From: Corynebacterium sp. J010B-136
GTDB lineage: Bacteria > Actinomycetota > Actinomycetes > Mycobacteriales > Mycobacteriaceae
Length of the DNA stretch: 64,000 nt
Assembly (NCBI RefSeq): GCF_002967075.1
Contig: NZ_PUGE01000001.1
Span: forward strand, 620,001 to 684,000
Direction: 5' to 3'
In this document: positions 35,047 through 44,854 of the stretch, in pieces
Layout of the letters: each line of letters starts with the position of its first letter
How positions within the stretch are numbered: position 1 is the first letter of the stretch
Program-made: the position numbers and the translations under genes
Notes under the pieces: model-generated
The model's database searches: none
Seen by the model: only the letters and a program-made list of their open reading frames with translations
Told to the model about the DNA's origin: nothing

Positions 35047-35137
35047 CGGCGCCGCATCCCTACAGCTGCGGCGCCGCCCTATTCCCTATCACTCACAACG
35101 GATTGGAGAAACCGTCAGTCCGCCCCCTAAGCGGACT
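35047..35137. other. Two hairpins in the 547-bp gap between citH and a small gene
   Basis: CGGCGCCGCA (35047-35056) pairs with TGCGGCGCCG (35067-35076), and AGTCCGC (35117-35123) pairs with GCGGACT (35131-35137) around a C-rich loop. Neither is followed by a T-run. The gap 34743-35289 otherwise holds the citH upstream region; a 39-codon frame at 35031 shows no support. The hairpins may belong to a small RNA or to the leader of the gene at 35290. Confidence 0.35.
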
Positions 35138-35289
35138 ACGTGAGCAATGACCACACTAGCACTGGTGAATTTGCCGAGTCCAACCTATAGCACCGTTCAC
35201 AGCAACCTATTATTGAATTACTGCTATTTCGATGCTTTCCACAGATTTAGCCAAGGCCACATCACCAACTCATACTAAGGTGGATAACG

Positions 35290-35568
35290 ATGATTACCTT
35301 TGATGAAGCTGTAGAAAAAGTATTTCAGCACCGCGGCCCACTCGCAGGCGCAGCAGAGACCGACACACATTGGCTGTTTAGCCCGAGCCGTCCAGATAAC
35401 TCAATCGGGCCGACTCTGGTCAACCGCGAGACCGGCGAGATTGAGCAGTATGACACTAATCCAAAAAATTGGCGCCCGGTGCTAAAAGCATTCCGAGCGC
35501 AAGAGCCGACTCCGCGGCCAATCCCGACCGAGTTCTACGAAGAACCCGAGCACATCAAAGCGCCTTAA
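35290..35568 (+). CDS. Small protein of unknown function (YrhB/Imm35-like pattern)
   Basis: A 92-residue soluble protein with a good start: ATG 35290 six bases after AAGGTGG. The N-terminus MITFDEAVEKVF, a central THWLFSP segment and PTLVNRETGEIEQY are reminiscent of the YrhB/Imm35 immunity-protein fold, where a residue pair follows a hydrophobic strand and a TGE turn. I cannot confirm this family, and no toxin gene is visible beside it. The C-terminus is proline- and glutamate-rich. It ends exactly where the convergent membrane protein gene ends. Confidence 0.7.
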   Translation: MITFDEAVEKVFQHRGPLAGAAETDTHWLFSPSRPDNSIGPTLVNRETGEIEQYDTNPKNWRPVLKAFRAQEPTPRPIPTEFYEEPEHIKAP

Positions 35569-37047
35569 TTAGGCAACAGATGCTGCGCCTCCCTCCGACA
35601 CCTGCGCTGGCTTGCGGGTTACTGCAACAACGACAAACCCGAGGATTACCACGGCAGCAAGCACACTGGCTGAGGTCCACAGCATGGTCGCACTGCCCTC
35701 ATTTCCAGCAGAGATTAGACCCGTGGTCGCCCAGTTCAACGGCGTGAGGTTGGCGAGTACTTGCCAGATGGTGCCGATCTCACCGGTGGTGGCGGTCTTC
35801 CAAACGTAGCCGACAAGCCCTAGCTGGACGATGCCAGCAATCGCAGCCGTGATGAGTCCCGGTGTAACTTTCATGCGCGCCAAGATCGCATGCGTGATAA
35901 CCGTTGAGGTCAAAGACGCCAGCGCTATCAAGCCGGCACCCAGGATAAGACCCACTGGGGTAATCACGCTTGCCAGAATCCACAACAACATTGTGCCTGC
36001 CGCGACCAGGCCAATCGTGCCAATAATCAAGGTGACGACTGGTCGTCCTATGCGGCTTGCCCATGCCCAGCCCAGTGCCGCGCCACCGAGCATGACCAAG
36101 GCAGCAAGCAGCATCGCTACAACGGGACTCAAAGCACCAGTGATGTCTTCTTCCGCAGCAGCAAGTTCCGGATCTATTTCTTCGCTGACTTCGCCTGCCG
36201 CGGGTGCCTGCACGGCAGGTAGCGCGCGCTGCACGGCATCTGCCTTGTTCTTATTTAAGTCCGCCATGGACTTGATGCGGTCGGCGCCATCGGAAAGCTC
36301 TTGCGAACCATCTGTCAGAACACCGGTACCCGACTGCAATTCTTGTAATCCTGCCAGTAGTTCCTGGCTGCCTTGCGTCGCCGAGTAGATACCATCGTGA
36401 TAGGCATAGCCTGGCACATCAAGCTGATTAGCCAGTTCACGGGAGCCATTTTGCAGCTCCGTTAGAGGATCAGTGACTTCTGCTTCAACATCAAAGGCTT
36501 CCAATTGCCGCTTCAAGTCAGCAATCGCCCCGCGCACTTCTTTGGCCTCTTTAGAATCTACGCCCTTGAGATCATGCTCAGCAGACTCCACAGCTTCTAG
36601 GAGCTGCCCTTGTACGGCTCCAAGACCAATTACTTGGTTAACGGCCGAATCAACTGCGTTCGCCAGTTGCGATGCGCCATCGCCAAGCTGTCCGGTACCG
36701 GCCTGAAGCTCGGTCATGCCATTGCTGAGCGCCTGCGCACCTTCAACCAACTGGTCAACGCCAGGCCCTAATTCATCGGCCCCTTCACGAAGCTGCGTGG
36801 TGCCATCGGCAAGCTGCTCGGCTCCGGAGACCAAAAATCCCGCCTGCGACTGTGCCTCCCCGGCTGCCCTGCGCGCATTGACCACATCTTCTGCCGTTAC
36901 TTGGTCCGCCGGTGCGCCGGTGGCGTCATCCCCACTTGACCATGCCTGGGATGGTTCCCAGGACGTAGAAAACGCGAAAACCGCGCCCACAATAATGGGC
37001 ACGGTCAAAAGCAACGACCATAATGCGCGGGTGGTACGAGAAGTCAT
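35569..37047 (-). CDS. Membrane protein with L-x-x-G heptad-type repeats (YhgE/Pip-like)
   Basis: A 492-residue protein from ATG 37047 (MTSRTTRALWS). An in-frame TTG at 37086 would add 13 residues; neither start has a clear ribosome site. An N-terminal helix (about 10-30) is followed by a long extracytoplasmic region (about 55-285) with repeated patterns such as GAEQLADGTTQLREGADELG and LQELQSGTGVLTDGSQELSDGA. Five or six helices occupy residues 300-480. This is the layout of YhgE/Pip-type and ABC-2-like membrane proteins, some of which lie with type VII secretion or phage receptors. The function here is unknown. Confidence 0.8.
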   Translation of the reverse strand: MTSRTTRALWSLLLTVPIIVGAVFAFSTSWEPSQAWSSGDDATGAPADQVTAEDVVNARRAAGEAQSQAGFLVSGAEQLADGTTQLREGADELGPGVDQLVEGAQALSNGMTELQAGTGQLGDGASQLANAVDSAVNQVIGLGAVQGQLLEAVESAEHDLKGVDSKEAKEVRGAIADLKRQLEAFDVEAEVTDPLTELQNGSRELANQLDVPGYAYHDGIYSATQGSQELLAGLQELQSGTGVLTDGSQELSDGADRIKSMADLNKNKADAVQRALPAVQAPAAGEVSEEIDPELAAAEEDITGALSPVVAMLLAALVMLGGAALGWAWASRIGRPVVTLIIGTIGLVAAGTMLLWILASVITPVGLILGAGLIALASLTSTVITHAILARMKVTPGLITAAIAGIVQLGLVGYVWKTATTGEIGTIWQVLANLTPLNWATTGLISAGNEGSATMLWTSASVLAAVVILGFVVVAVTRKPAQVSEGGAASVA

Positions 37048-37104
37048 AGATGAAAACTTATCGACCACCAGCGCCTTAATGGTCAAGGCGCACCGTAAGT
37101 GCTC

Positions 37105-38640
37105 TTACTTCTTGGAAGCAAACAGCTCACGAACGCGAGCGCCGAGGTTTTCATCAACGTTGGTCCAATACTCGTAGACCTGCTGCTCAACCTGCTCAGA
37201 AACACCAGCCATTGCGTTGGTGATGTTATCTGCCAAACGCTCCTTAGCGCCGTCATCCATGACCTCGCGGTACAAGATGCCCGCCTGCATGAAGTCATCA
37301 TCGTCTTGGTGCTTGACGTAAGGTGCACGAACCAAGTCGGTGCCGTGTGGGTCTGGGTTGACATAGAGATCGGATGCTTGACCGTTAGGCTGTGCAGAGG
37401 TCTCGCCGTCATCCAGGTAGCCAGCACCCTTGCCGTAGCGGTTCGGGCTGTAAACAGGGTCATCCTCATTGTTGAACAGGAAGGCCATGGAGCCCTCGTG
37501 CTCGTAGGTGTTGACCTTGTCAGCGTTCAGTGGCTGGTTAACTGGCAGCTGCTTGTAGTTCGCACCGATGCGGTAACGCTGCTGGTCAGCGTAAGCAAAG
37601 ACACGTGCCTGCAGCATGCGGTCTGGGGACAGGCCAACGCCAGGAACCAAGTTGGATGGATCCAGAGCAACCTGCTCGATTTGAGCGAAGAAGTTGCGTG
37701 GGTTGCGGTTCAGAACGAAGTAGCCCACATCGTGCAGTGGGTAATCCTTCTGGGACCAGGTCTTGGTCAGATCGAATGGGTTCCAGCGGTAGTTCTCTGC
37801 ATCCTCGAAAGGCATGATCTGAACCTTGACGTCCCAGATTGGGTAGTCGCCCTGCTCGATCGCGTTGTACAGATCCTCACGGTGGTAGTCAGCGTTCTTA
37901 CCAGCCATCTCCGCTGCCTCAGCATCGGTGAAGGTCTCCCAGCCCTGACGGGTCTTGAAGTGGTACTTGATCCAAACTGGCTTGCCCTCTTCGTTTACCC
38001 ACTGGAAGGTGTGGGAGCCGAAGCCGTCCTGGTGACGGGAGGTCTTAGGGGTACCGCGGTCACCCATCAAGTAGGTGACCTGGTGTGCAGATTCAGGAGT
38101 ACGAGTCCAGAAATCCCACTGCATGTCTGCGTCACGCAGGCCGTTGCGGCCGAGACGCTTCTGGGAGTGGATGAAATCTGGGAACTTCATGCCGTCGCGC
38201 AGGAAGAAGGTTGGGGTGTTGTTACCCACGATGTCGTAGTTGCCGTCTTCGGTGTAGAAGCGCAGTGCGAAACCGTGAACGTCACGCCAGGTATCTGGGG
38301 AGCCCTGCTCACCAGCAACCGTGGAGAAACGAACCATCATTGGGGTGACGGTGCCCTTTTGGAACAGCTTTGCCTTGGTGAACTCGGAAACATCTTCGGT
38401 GATGTGCAGTTCGCCGAAAGCGCCGTGGCCCTTTGCGTGAGGGGTGCGCTCTGGGACGCGCTCACGGTTGAAGTGAGCCAGCTTCTCAATGAGGTGAATA
38501 TCATTGAGAACGTTTGGACCCTGTGGGCCAGCGGTGATCGAGGTGTTCTCGGATGGAACGGGCTGTCCAGATGGGCTAGTTGAATTGCCCTGGCCAGCTA
38601 CGCGCTCACCCTTGTTCAATACTTCATCAGCAGCAGACAT
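37105..38640 (-). CDS. katA: Heme catalase
   Basis: A 511-residue monofunctional catalase (small-subunit clade). The active-site region RERVPERTPHAKGHGAFG (catalytic His near residue 56) and the asparagine of VGNNTPTFFLRDGMKFPDF (near 130) are intact. The heme-ligand tyrosine lies in RMLQARVFAYADQQRYR near residue 340. The start is ATG 38640 after TAGGAGCACAT; a frame open to 38712 lacks support. It degrades hydrogen peroxide. It is divergent from sigC, as in C. glutamicum. The 494-codon open frame on the other strand is a codon-usage shadow. Confidence 0.96.
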   Translation of the reverse strand: MSAADEVLNKGERVAGQGNSTSPSGQPVPSENTSITAGPQGPNVLNDIHLIEKLAHFNRERVPERTPHAKGHGAFGELHITEDVSEFTKAKLFQKGTVTPMMVRFSTVAGEQGSPDTWRDVHGFALRFYTEDGNYDIVGNNTPTFFLRDGMKFPDFIHSQKRLGRNGLRDADMQWDFWTRTPESAHQVTYLMGDRGTPKTSRHQDGFGSHTFQWVNEEGKPVWIKYHFKTRQGWETFTDAEAAEMAGKNADYHREDLYNAIEQGDYPIWDVKVQIMPFEDAENYRWNPFDLTKTWSQKDYPLHDVGYFVLNRNPRNFFAQIEQVALDPSNLVPGVGLSPDRMLQARVFAYADQQRYRIGANYKQLPVNQPLNADKVNTYEHEGSMAFLFNNEDDPVYSPNRYGKGAGYLDDGETSAQPNGQASDLYVNPDPHGTDLVRAPYVKHQDDDDFMQAGILYREVMDDGAKERLADNITNAMAGVSEQVEQQVYEYWTNVDENLGARVRELFASKK

Positions 38641-38798
38641 ATGTGCTCCTAAATCGTCGGGTTGATTGTCTTGGGTGCCCTCGATTCTACCCACGTTTAT
38701 AAACTTCGGCAAACAATAACTGGAGATTCATACGTTTTACCCAATATTCACCTTAACGATTGAAAAGATCTCCGTATCACTGCAGATAAACCAGAATC

Positions 38799-38822
38799 TG
38801 TGGCATTTTTCGCCACATTTTT
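38799..38822. other. Hairpin in the katA-sigC divergent region
   Basis: TGTGGC (38799-38804) pairs with GCCACA (38812-38817) and is followed by TTTTT. A terminator-like shape between divergent genes is unusual; it could end an antisense or leader RNA, or be an operator. The rest of 38641-38876 shows no gene. Confidence 0.35.
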
Positions 38823-38876
38823 GCCGGGCACACCACCATAAGGATTACCCCCAATGCGGCTGGTAGATTGATATGG

Positions 38877-39422
38877 GTGAATTCCAATCATGAGCGCGAT
38901 GATGCGCGAGTTACCGAGCTGGCTTTAAAAGCCGGTCGCGGTGATCGCAAAGCGCTCACTGAATTCATACGCTCTACCCAAGATGACGTGTGGCGTCTTT
39001 TAGCCCACCTGGGTGGGCCGGAAATCGCTGATGACCTCACCCAAGAAACTTATCTGCGCGTCATCGGTGCCCTCCCCCGGTTTGCAGCACGGTCTTCCGC
39101 TAGGACGTGGCTACTTTCTTTAGCCCGGCGTGTGTGGGTAGACAATATCCGCCATGACATGGCCAGGCCTCGGAAATCAGCTACCGAGTACGAAGATGCG
39201 ACCGCTGATGCGGCTTCGCCTGAAAATTCCACTGCCTGGGCGGAATGGATCGATGCGCGCGCGTTGATTGACGCGTTACCGGAAGACCGCCGCGAAGCGC
39301 TCATCCTGACGCAAGTGTTGGGATATACCTACGAGGAAGCCGCCAAAATTGCTGGCGTTCGCGTTGGCACGATTCGCTCGCGTGTTTCACGCGCGCGCAA
39401 AGATCTCATCGACGGGGCTTAA
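38877..39422 (+). CDS. sigC: ECF sigma factor SigC
   Basis: A 181-residue ECF sigma factor. Region 2 spans about residues 25-90 (GPEIADDLTQETYLRVIGALPRF and SSARTWLLSLARRVWVDNIR) and region 4 about 120-175 (REALILTQVLGYTYEEAAKIAGVRVGTIRSRVSRARKDL). No anti-sigma gene is adjacent. I choose GTG 38877 because TAGATT ends 7 nt before it and the length then matches mycobacterial SigC; TTG 38868 is in frame. In C. glutamicum SigC controls aerobic respiratory genes such as cydAB. A terminator lies about 180 bp downstream. Confidence 0.9.
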   Translation: MNSNHERDDARVTELALKAGRGDRKALTEFIRSTQDDVWRLLAHLGGPEIADDLTQETYLRVIGALPRFAARSSARTWLLSLARRVWVDNIRHDMARPRKSATEYEDATADAASPENSTAWAEWIDARALIDALPEDRREALILTQVLGYTYEEAAKIAGVRVGTIRSRVSRARKDLIDGA

Positions 39423-39555
39423 TTCACCATTCGTATAAGTTTTTGCCCCCGGTCAGCAAAAGTTACACAAACTTAACTCATACGGGTTTGCCCAGCGCTC
39501 GCCAACCAATCCCTGCAACAGCAGGGTGAGATATCCAAAGCCGCCGCGGGCAAGC

Positions 39556-39735
39556 ATGACACACGTCACGTAAACGCGGTAGATTTAAGGACTTGTACCG
39601 CTTCGTTTACTGAAGCGCGTTTTTTATTTCATATTTCCGGCTTCAAACGGCCATGCATTTCAACGCAGCGGTCGCTTGGGGCCGTGCTCCTGCGTTTTGC
39701 GGGAGATAAGTTAATCGATTTGGAGTTGTCTTCCT
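39556..39735 (+). promoter_or_regulatory. Promoter and structured leader of the YkvI-like gene
   Basis: ATGACA (39556-39561), an 18-nt spacer and TAGATT (39580-39585) form a promoter, with transcription expected to start near 39591. The leader of about 145 nt contains the terminator hairpin above and possible stems ACGGCC/GGCCGT enclosing smaller TGC/GCA and AGC/GCT pairs, then CTCCTGC/GCGGGAG (one G-U) shortly before the ribosome site GGAG. It looks like a cis-regulatory RNA, but I cannot name a class. Confidence 0.4.
39599..39626 (+). terminator. Intrinsic terminator before the YkvI-like gene
   Basis: CGCTTC (39599-39604) pairs with GAAGCG (39612-39617), then GCG and TTTTTT. It may end the sigC transcript. 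It also lies only about 10 nt after the predicted start of the next gene's transcript. Confidence 0.7.
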
Positions 39736-41187
39736 ATGATTAAACGCGCAGTGGGTATTTCCATGGCGTTTGTTGGTGTCCTTGTGGGCGCTGGCTTTGC
39801 TTCCGGCCAGGAAGCGATGCAGTATTTTGTATCTTTCGGTCAAATGGGCTTGTGGGGCGTTGTTGTCGCCGCAGCACTGACCACAATTACTGGCATCGCC
39901 GTGTTGCAGCTTGGTTCCTATTTCCACGCCCGCGAACACACCGCCGTCTATAGCAGCGTTTCTGGGCCGATCACTTCCAAGATTTTGGATATTGGCACCC
40001 TGGTTACGCTGTTCAGTATTGGTTTTGTCATGTTCGCCGGCGCCGGCTCTAACCTCTCGCAGCAATTCGAAGGTCTGCCGCTGTGGGTGGGCGCATTGCT
40101 CATGTTGGTTCTAGTACTCGCCACGGGCTTATTAGACGTAGATAGGGTCACCACCGTTATTGGTACGATCACCCCTTTCATCATCGTATTGATCCTCGGC
40201 GTTACTAGTTACGCGCTCTTTATCAATGATTTAGATCTCGCCGCTGCGAATGACTATGCCCTAAATAATGTCGACGGCCCCCTTCCTTTCTGGTGGCTTT
40301 CAGCTATTAACTACACCGGCATGAACATGATGTGTGCGGTATCCATGGCGATCGTCATCGGCGGCAACTTCCTGGATAATCGCGCCGTAGGTTTAGGCGG
40401 CGTGCTCGGTGGTTTAATCACTTTGCTGCTTCTAGCCATGTTGGTGACAGCCCTGCTGTTTGTCGCACCGGCAGTAAACGGTACCGACATGCCAATCTTG
40501 GCGCTGATTAATAGCATCAACCCTGCGCTGGGCTATGTCATGACCGTGGCAATTTATGGCATGATTTTCAACACCGCGGTTGGCATGTTCTACGCGATGG
40601 CCAAGCGCTTAACCCGTGATAAACCGCATATGTTCTACACCGTCTACGTGGTCGCGTGTGTCCTTGGCTTCTTCTTGTCTTTCGTCGGTTTCAAGGCCCT
40701 TATCGCCAATGTCTACCCAGTCTTGGGCTACATCGGTATTTTCATGATAGCAGTGATGTCTTTTGCATGGCTGCGAAGCCGCAGCACGGTCAAATCTGAA
40801 ACGGATCGCCGTCTGCGCGCGCGTCAATTAGTTGCCCGCAAGCTGGATCCACGCAAGCGTTTTACTTTGAAAAACGACCGCGAGCTTAATGCCTTGGCTA
40901 GCTCATCCAATATGAGCATGCACGAATTCGTGAAGTTTGTTTCCAACGATGTACTCGATGATCTCGAAGCCGACAAAGAGCTCAAAGAATTCGACCGCGA
41001 GGATTTCTCGCCCTCAGTAACCTTTGTCCAGCACACCAAGCCTGAATCAGCTGGAGCTGTTGCAGACGAAGGCACAAATGGTGGGGCCCAAACAGCAACT
41101 GTTCCGGCATCAGCTGATACCGGAGCGCTTGACGATGCCAATGTGGACCTCGATTTCGACGGCACCACTGATAACCCGCAACGCTAA
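39736..41187 (+). CDS. YkvI-like membrane transporter
   Basis: A 483-residue membrane protein with about ten helices in residues 1-350. The N-terminus (GISMAFVGVLVGAGFASGQEAMQYFVSFG) carries the small-residue-rich broken first helix of APC-type transporters, and the match is to the YkvI family of unknown substrate. The last 130 residues are hydrophilic, with a basic segment (RLRARQLVARKLDPRKRF) and an acidic, alanine-rich end, so a cytoplasmic tail is likely. The start ATG 39736 has GGAG 9 nt upstream. The same position in C. glutamicum, between sigC and asd, is also held by a membrane protein gene. Confidence 0.85.
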   Translation: MIKRAVGISMAFVGVLVGAGFASGQEAMQYFVSFGQMGLWGVVVAAALTTITGIAVLQLGSYFHAREHTAVYSSVSGPITSKILDIGTLVTLFSIGFVMFAGAGSNLSQQFEGLPLWVGALLMLVLVLATGLLDVDRVTTVIGTITPFIIVLILGVTSYALFINDLDLAAANDYALNNVDGPLPFWWLSAINYTGMNMMCAVSMAIVIGGNFLDNRAVGLGGVLGGLITLLLLAMLVTALLFVAPAVNGTDMPILALINSINPALGYVMTVAIYGMIFNTAVGMFYAMAKRLTRDKPHMFYTVYVVACVLGFFLSFVGFKALIANVYPVLGYIGIFMIAVMSFAWLRSRSTVKSETDRRLRARQLVARKLDPRKRFTLKNDRELNALASSSNMSMHEFVKFVSNDVLDDLEADKELKEFDREDFSPSVTFVQHTKPESAGAVADEGTNGGAQTATVPASADTGALDDANVDLDFDGTTDNPQR

Positions 41188-41212
41188 CCGCTTCTAAAGA
41201 GTTTGAAGTACG

Positions 41213-41259
41213 AAAAAGCCACCTAGAGTCTTTCTTTAAAAAGAACTAGGTGGCTTTTT
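41213..41259. terminator. Bidirectional terminator, 14-bp stem
   Basis: AAAAAGCCACCTAG (41213-41226) pairs perfectly with CTAGGTGGCTTTTT (41246-41259), between the convergent YkvI-like and asd genes. Confidence 0.92.
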
Positions 41260-41270
41260 ACTGCGCTGTC

Positions 41271-42305
<1,035 letters not shown>

Positions 42306-42371
42306 TTAATCAACCCTGTCTTGATGAGTGTGAAACTTAATGAAAGTTTAAATGATTTCTAGCGTCCGGCC

Positions 42372-42890
42372 TTAACGGCCAGTGCCTGCGTAGACTGTCG
42401 CTTCTTCTTCGCCGCCCAGCTGGAAGGTTTCGTGCAACGCGCGTGCAGAACGATCCAAATCAGCTTCACGTACGAGAACGGAAATGCGGATTTCAGAGGT
42501 GGAAATCAGCTCTATATTCACATTCACATCACGCAGTGCTTCGGTGAAATCAGCGGTCACGCCTGGGTGCGACTTCATACCTGCGCCGACCAGCGAGACC
42601 TTGCCCACCTGATCGTCATAGAGCACATTGCCCCAAGAGAATTCTTCTTTCATCTTGGACAAAATCTCCATGGCACGTGGACCATCGGTGCGTGGGCAGG
42701 TAAAGGTGATGTCAGTCTTGCCGTCTTCCAAAGAAGAGACGTTCTGCAAGACCATATCGATGTTGATCTCTGCATCCGCTACGGCGCGGAAGACCTTTGC
42801 CGCCTCACCCGGCTTATCCGGAATGCCCAAGACGGTGACCTTAGCTTCGGTCTTATCGGTTGCTACACCAGTTAATACTGCTTCTTCCAT
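42372..42890 (-). CDS. lysC: Aspartate kinase, beta subunit (internal in-frame start)
   Basis: Methionine 250 of LysC ([11 protein letters not shown]) is encoded by ATG 42890 and has GGAGG ending 8 nt upstream (GGAGGATATTCCC). Translation from here gives a 172-residue protein containing both ACT domains. C. glutamicum makes the same overlapping beta subunit, which assembles with alpha into the inhibitor-binding alpha2beta2 enzyme. Confidence 0.88.
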   Translation of the reverse strand: MEEAVLTGVATDKTEAKVTVLGIPDKPGEAAKVFRAVADAEINIDMVLQNVSSLEDGKTDITFTCPRTDGPRAMEILSKMKEEFSWGNVLYDDQVGKVSLVGAGMKSHPGVTADFTEALRDVNVNIELISTSEIRISVLVREADLDRSARALHETFQLGGEEEATVYAGTGR

Positions 42891-43637
42891 GGGAATATCC
42901 TCCATTGAACCGGCAATCAACGTGCCGGCATCACTGCTATAAGACGAACGAACTCGAAGTGGAACATTAAACGCACGCGCATACTCCACACTGCGCAGAA
43001 CCAAAATCTTGGAACCAACTGCGGCCAGCTCCAACATTTCTTCAAAAGACAACTTGTCCAGCTTGCGTGCATTAGGAACAATTCGCGGATCCGCGGTGTA
43101 AACACCATCAACGTCGGAGTAAATCTCACACACATCGGCATTCAGCGCCGCAGCCAGTGCGACAGCCGTGGTATCAGAACCACCACGACCCAAGGTAGTG
43201 ACATCGCGGGTGTCTTTATTTACACCTTGGAAACCAGCGACAATACAAATACGGCCCTTATCCAGCGCTTCTTGCAAACGCCCCGGGGTAACATCCACGA
43301 TGCGTGCGTTACCGTGACGCTCCGTGGTCAGCACACCAGCTTGGGAACCGGTGAAAGATTGTGCAGTCGCGCCTAAGGATTCCACCGCCATGGCCACCAG
43401 TGCATTAGAAATACGCTCACCAGCGGTCAGCAGCATATCCATCTCACGTTGCGGTGGCACGGGGTTTACCTGCGCCGCTAGATCTAATAATTCATCGGTC
43501 GTATCACCCATGGCGGAGCAGACAACAACCACGTCGTTGCCAGCTTTTTTCGTTGCCACAATTCGCTCTGCTACTGCGCGAATACGTTCGGCGGACTCCA
43601 AAGAGGAGCCTCCGTACTTTTGAACGATGAGGGCCAC
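42372..43637 (-). CDS. lysC: Aspartate kinase, alpha subunit
   Basis: A 421-residue aspartokinase, the first step of the aspartate amino-acid pathway. The kinase domain opens with VQKYGGSSL (residues 5-13) and contains [17 protein letters not shown] near 149-165. Two ACT domains follow (about 265-340 and 345-415). The residues that confer lysine plus threonine inhibition in C. glutamicum when unchanged, such as A279, S301 and T311, are present, so the enzyme should be feedback-sensitive. GTG 43637 follows AAAGGCGGC. The gene also contains an internal start for the beta subunit. Confidence 0.96.
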   Translation of the reverse strand: MALIVQKYGGSSLESAERIRAVAERIVATKKAGNDVVVVCSAMGDTTDELLDLAAQVNPVPPQREMDMLLTAGERISNALVAMAVESLGATAQSFTGSQAGVLTTERHGNARIVDVTPGRLQEALDKGRICIVAGFQGVNKDTRDVTTLGRGGSDTTAVALAAALNADVCEIYSDVDGVYTADPRIVPNARKLDKLSFEEMLELAAVGSKILVLRSVEYARAFNVPLRVRSSYSSDAGTLIAGSMEDIPMEEAVLTGVATDKTEAKVTVLGIPDKPGEAAKVFRAVADAEINIDMVLQNVSSLEDGKTDITFTCPRTDGPRAMEILSKMKEEFSWGNVLYDDQVGKVSLVGAGMKSHPGVTADFTEALRDVNVNIELISTSEIRISVLVREADLDRSARALHETFQLGGEEEATVYAGTGR

Positions 43638-43984
43638 GTCGTATTGCCGCCTTTCGCCTAGTCCTTATAAATTGCCAGTGAATATTTTACTGTAGTTCGC
43701 CATACACCACGGATTTCTTTTCATTCCACAACTTCTAAAATCTATGCAGAAGCTGCAATATGAGCGGCGACATCGAATTACTGCTTAATTTCTATCACTT
43801 AGTAGTCAAATTCTCATGGTACAGGTTTTCACTGCCTCGCCATAGCCCAAGCCGCGTTTTTGGGATGAAAATTCCAGTATTTGGAAATCCCAGGGGAGCA
43901 TCGACAAGCATTGCGTCAACACCTGCTACTTCCGACTGGGCTGTGCATTTCCGCATGCACCAGTTTTTCACTACGGTATATCTC

Positions 43985-44854
43985 GTGCTGTCCAACCTTG
44001 TAGCAATCGCATTTGCCCTGGCATCTGCACTAGTTATTGCCTGGGGCACCGTCATCCGGCAAAGAATCGCTGAAAACGCCCGTCACAGTGTTATGCGCAC
44101 TGCCATGCGCAACCCAGTGTGGTGGATCGGCACTGCCAGCGCCGTAATTGCCTACGGCCTGCAACTTATTGCGCTCGGTTTTGGCACCTTGTTGATTGTC
44201 CAGCCCATCTTGGTGCTGTCTTTGATGTTTACCCTGCCGCTGGCTGCCTGGTATCAAAACCGGCGTATGTCTTCGGAAGAGCTGTTCTGGTGCAGCCTTT
44301 TAACCTTGTCTGTTGGGGTAATTTTGGTCTTTGGCCGGCCTACTGGCGGAATTACCTCCCCACCGCTGGAGCGCTGGTTACCGGCTTTTGCCCTCGGCAT
44401 TGCCCTGATGGCGGCTTTCGGCGTGGCTGCTTCACGCATCCGTTCCCAGCGTGCCCTGCTGCTAGGCGTAGCCTGCGGGATTTTATATGGCTACGTCGCA
44501 CTGTTATCGAAGGCCGTGGTGGATACCTTCACGGCAGCCGGGTTAGGTGAATTGCTGAAGTCCTGGCCTTTATATGCTCTAATTTTTGCCGCCGGTGCCG
44601 GCACGGTGCTGCAGCAATATTCTTTCCACGCAGGACCGCTCAAGCACTCATTACCAGCGATGAAAATCATCGAACCGCTTATCGCATTTTCCTTAGGGTA
44701 TGCGGTATTGCATGAGCAATTTCAGGTTCGCAGCGTACTGGGCTGGCTGGTTATGGCACTGGCCGTCGCGACCATGGTGATAGCCACCATCGTCCTCTCA
44801 CAAAAGCCGATGAGCACCTTGCCACGCGTGAAAGTGTCTACGCAGCCAAACTAA
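43985..44854 (+). CDS. DMT-superfamily transporter (EamA/NIPA-like)
   Basis: A 289-residue membrane protein with about nine to ten short helices, typical of drug/metabolite transporters. I choose GTG 43985 (MLSNLVAIAFALASALVIAWGT): TACGGT ends 7 nt before it, and the first helix then starts at once. An in-frame ATG at 43955 and a much longer frame from 43760 lack a ribosome site. The stretch IRQRIAE after helix 1 and LKHSLPAMKIIEPLIAFSLG near residue 225 are seen in actinobacterial relatives. The substrate is unknown. The gap 43638-43984 holds the lysC promoter side and no other gene I can support. The end overlaps the convergent gene by 4 bp. Confidence 0.83.
   Translation: MLSNLVAIAFALASALVIAWGTVIRQRIAENARHSVMRTAMRNPVWWIGTASAVIAYGLQLIALGFGTLLIVQPILVLSLMFTLPLAAWYQNRRMSSEELFWCSLLTLSVGVILVFGRPTGGITSPPLERWLPAFALGIALMAAFGVAASRIRSQRALLLGVACGILYGYVALLSKAVVDTFTAAGLGELLKSWPLYALIFAAGAGTVLQQYSFHAGPLKHSLPAMKIIEPLIAFSLGYAVLHEQFQVRSVLGWLVMALAVATMVIATIVLSQKPMSTLPRVKVSTQPN

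Noticed and set aside
35031-35150. 39-codon frame starting MKNKETAPHPY in the citH gap
   Set aside because: No ribosome site or -10 box at the right distance, and it spans two hairpins; composition is not protein-like.
37099-38583. 494-codon open frame on the plus strand opposite katA
   Set aside because: It mirrors katA codon usage, has no recognisable domain and lies fully inside an intact catalase gene.
39570-39610. Antiterminator pairing GTAAACG...CGTTTAC competing with the terminator before the YkvI-like gene
   Set aside because: The left arm lies upstream of the predicted transcription start, so it would not be in that RNA; it could matter only for sigC read-through.
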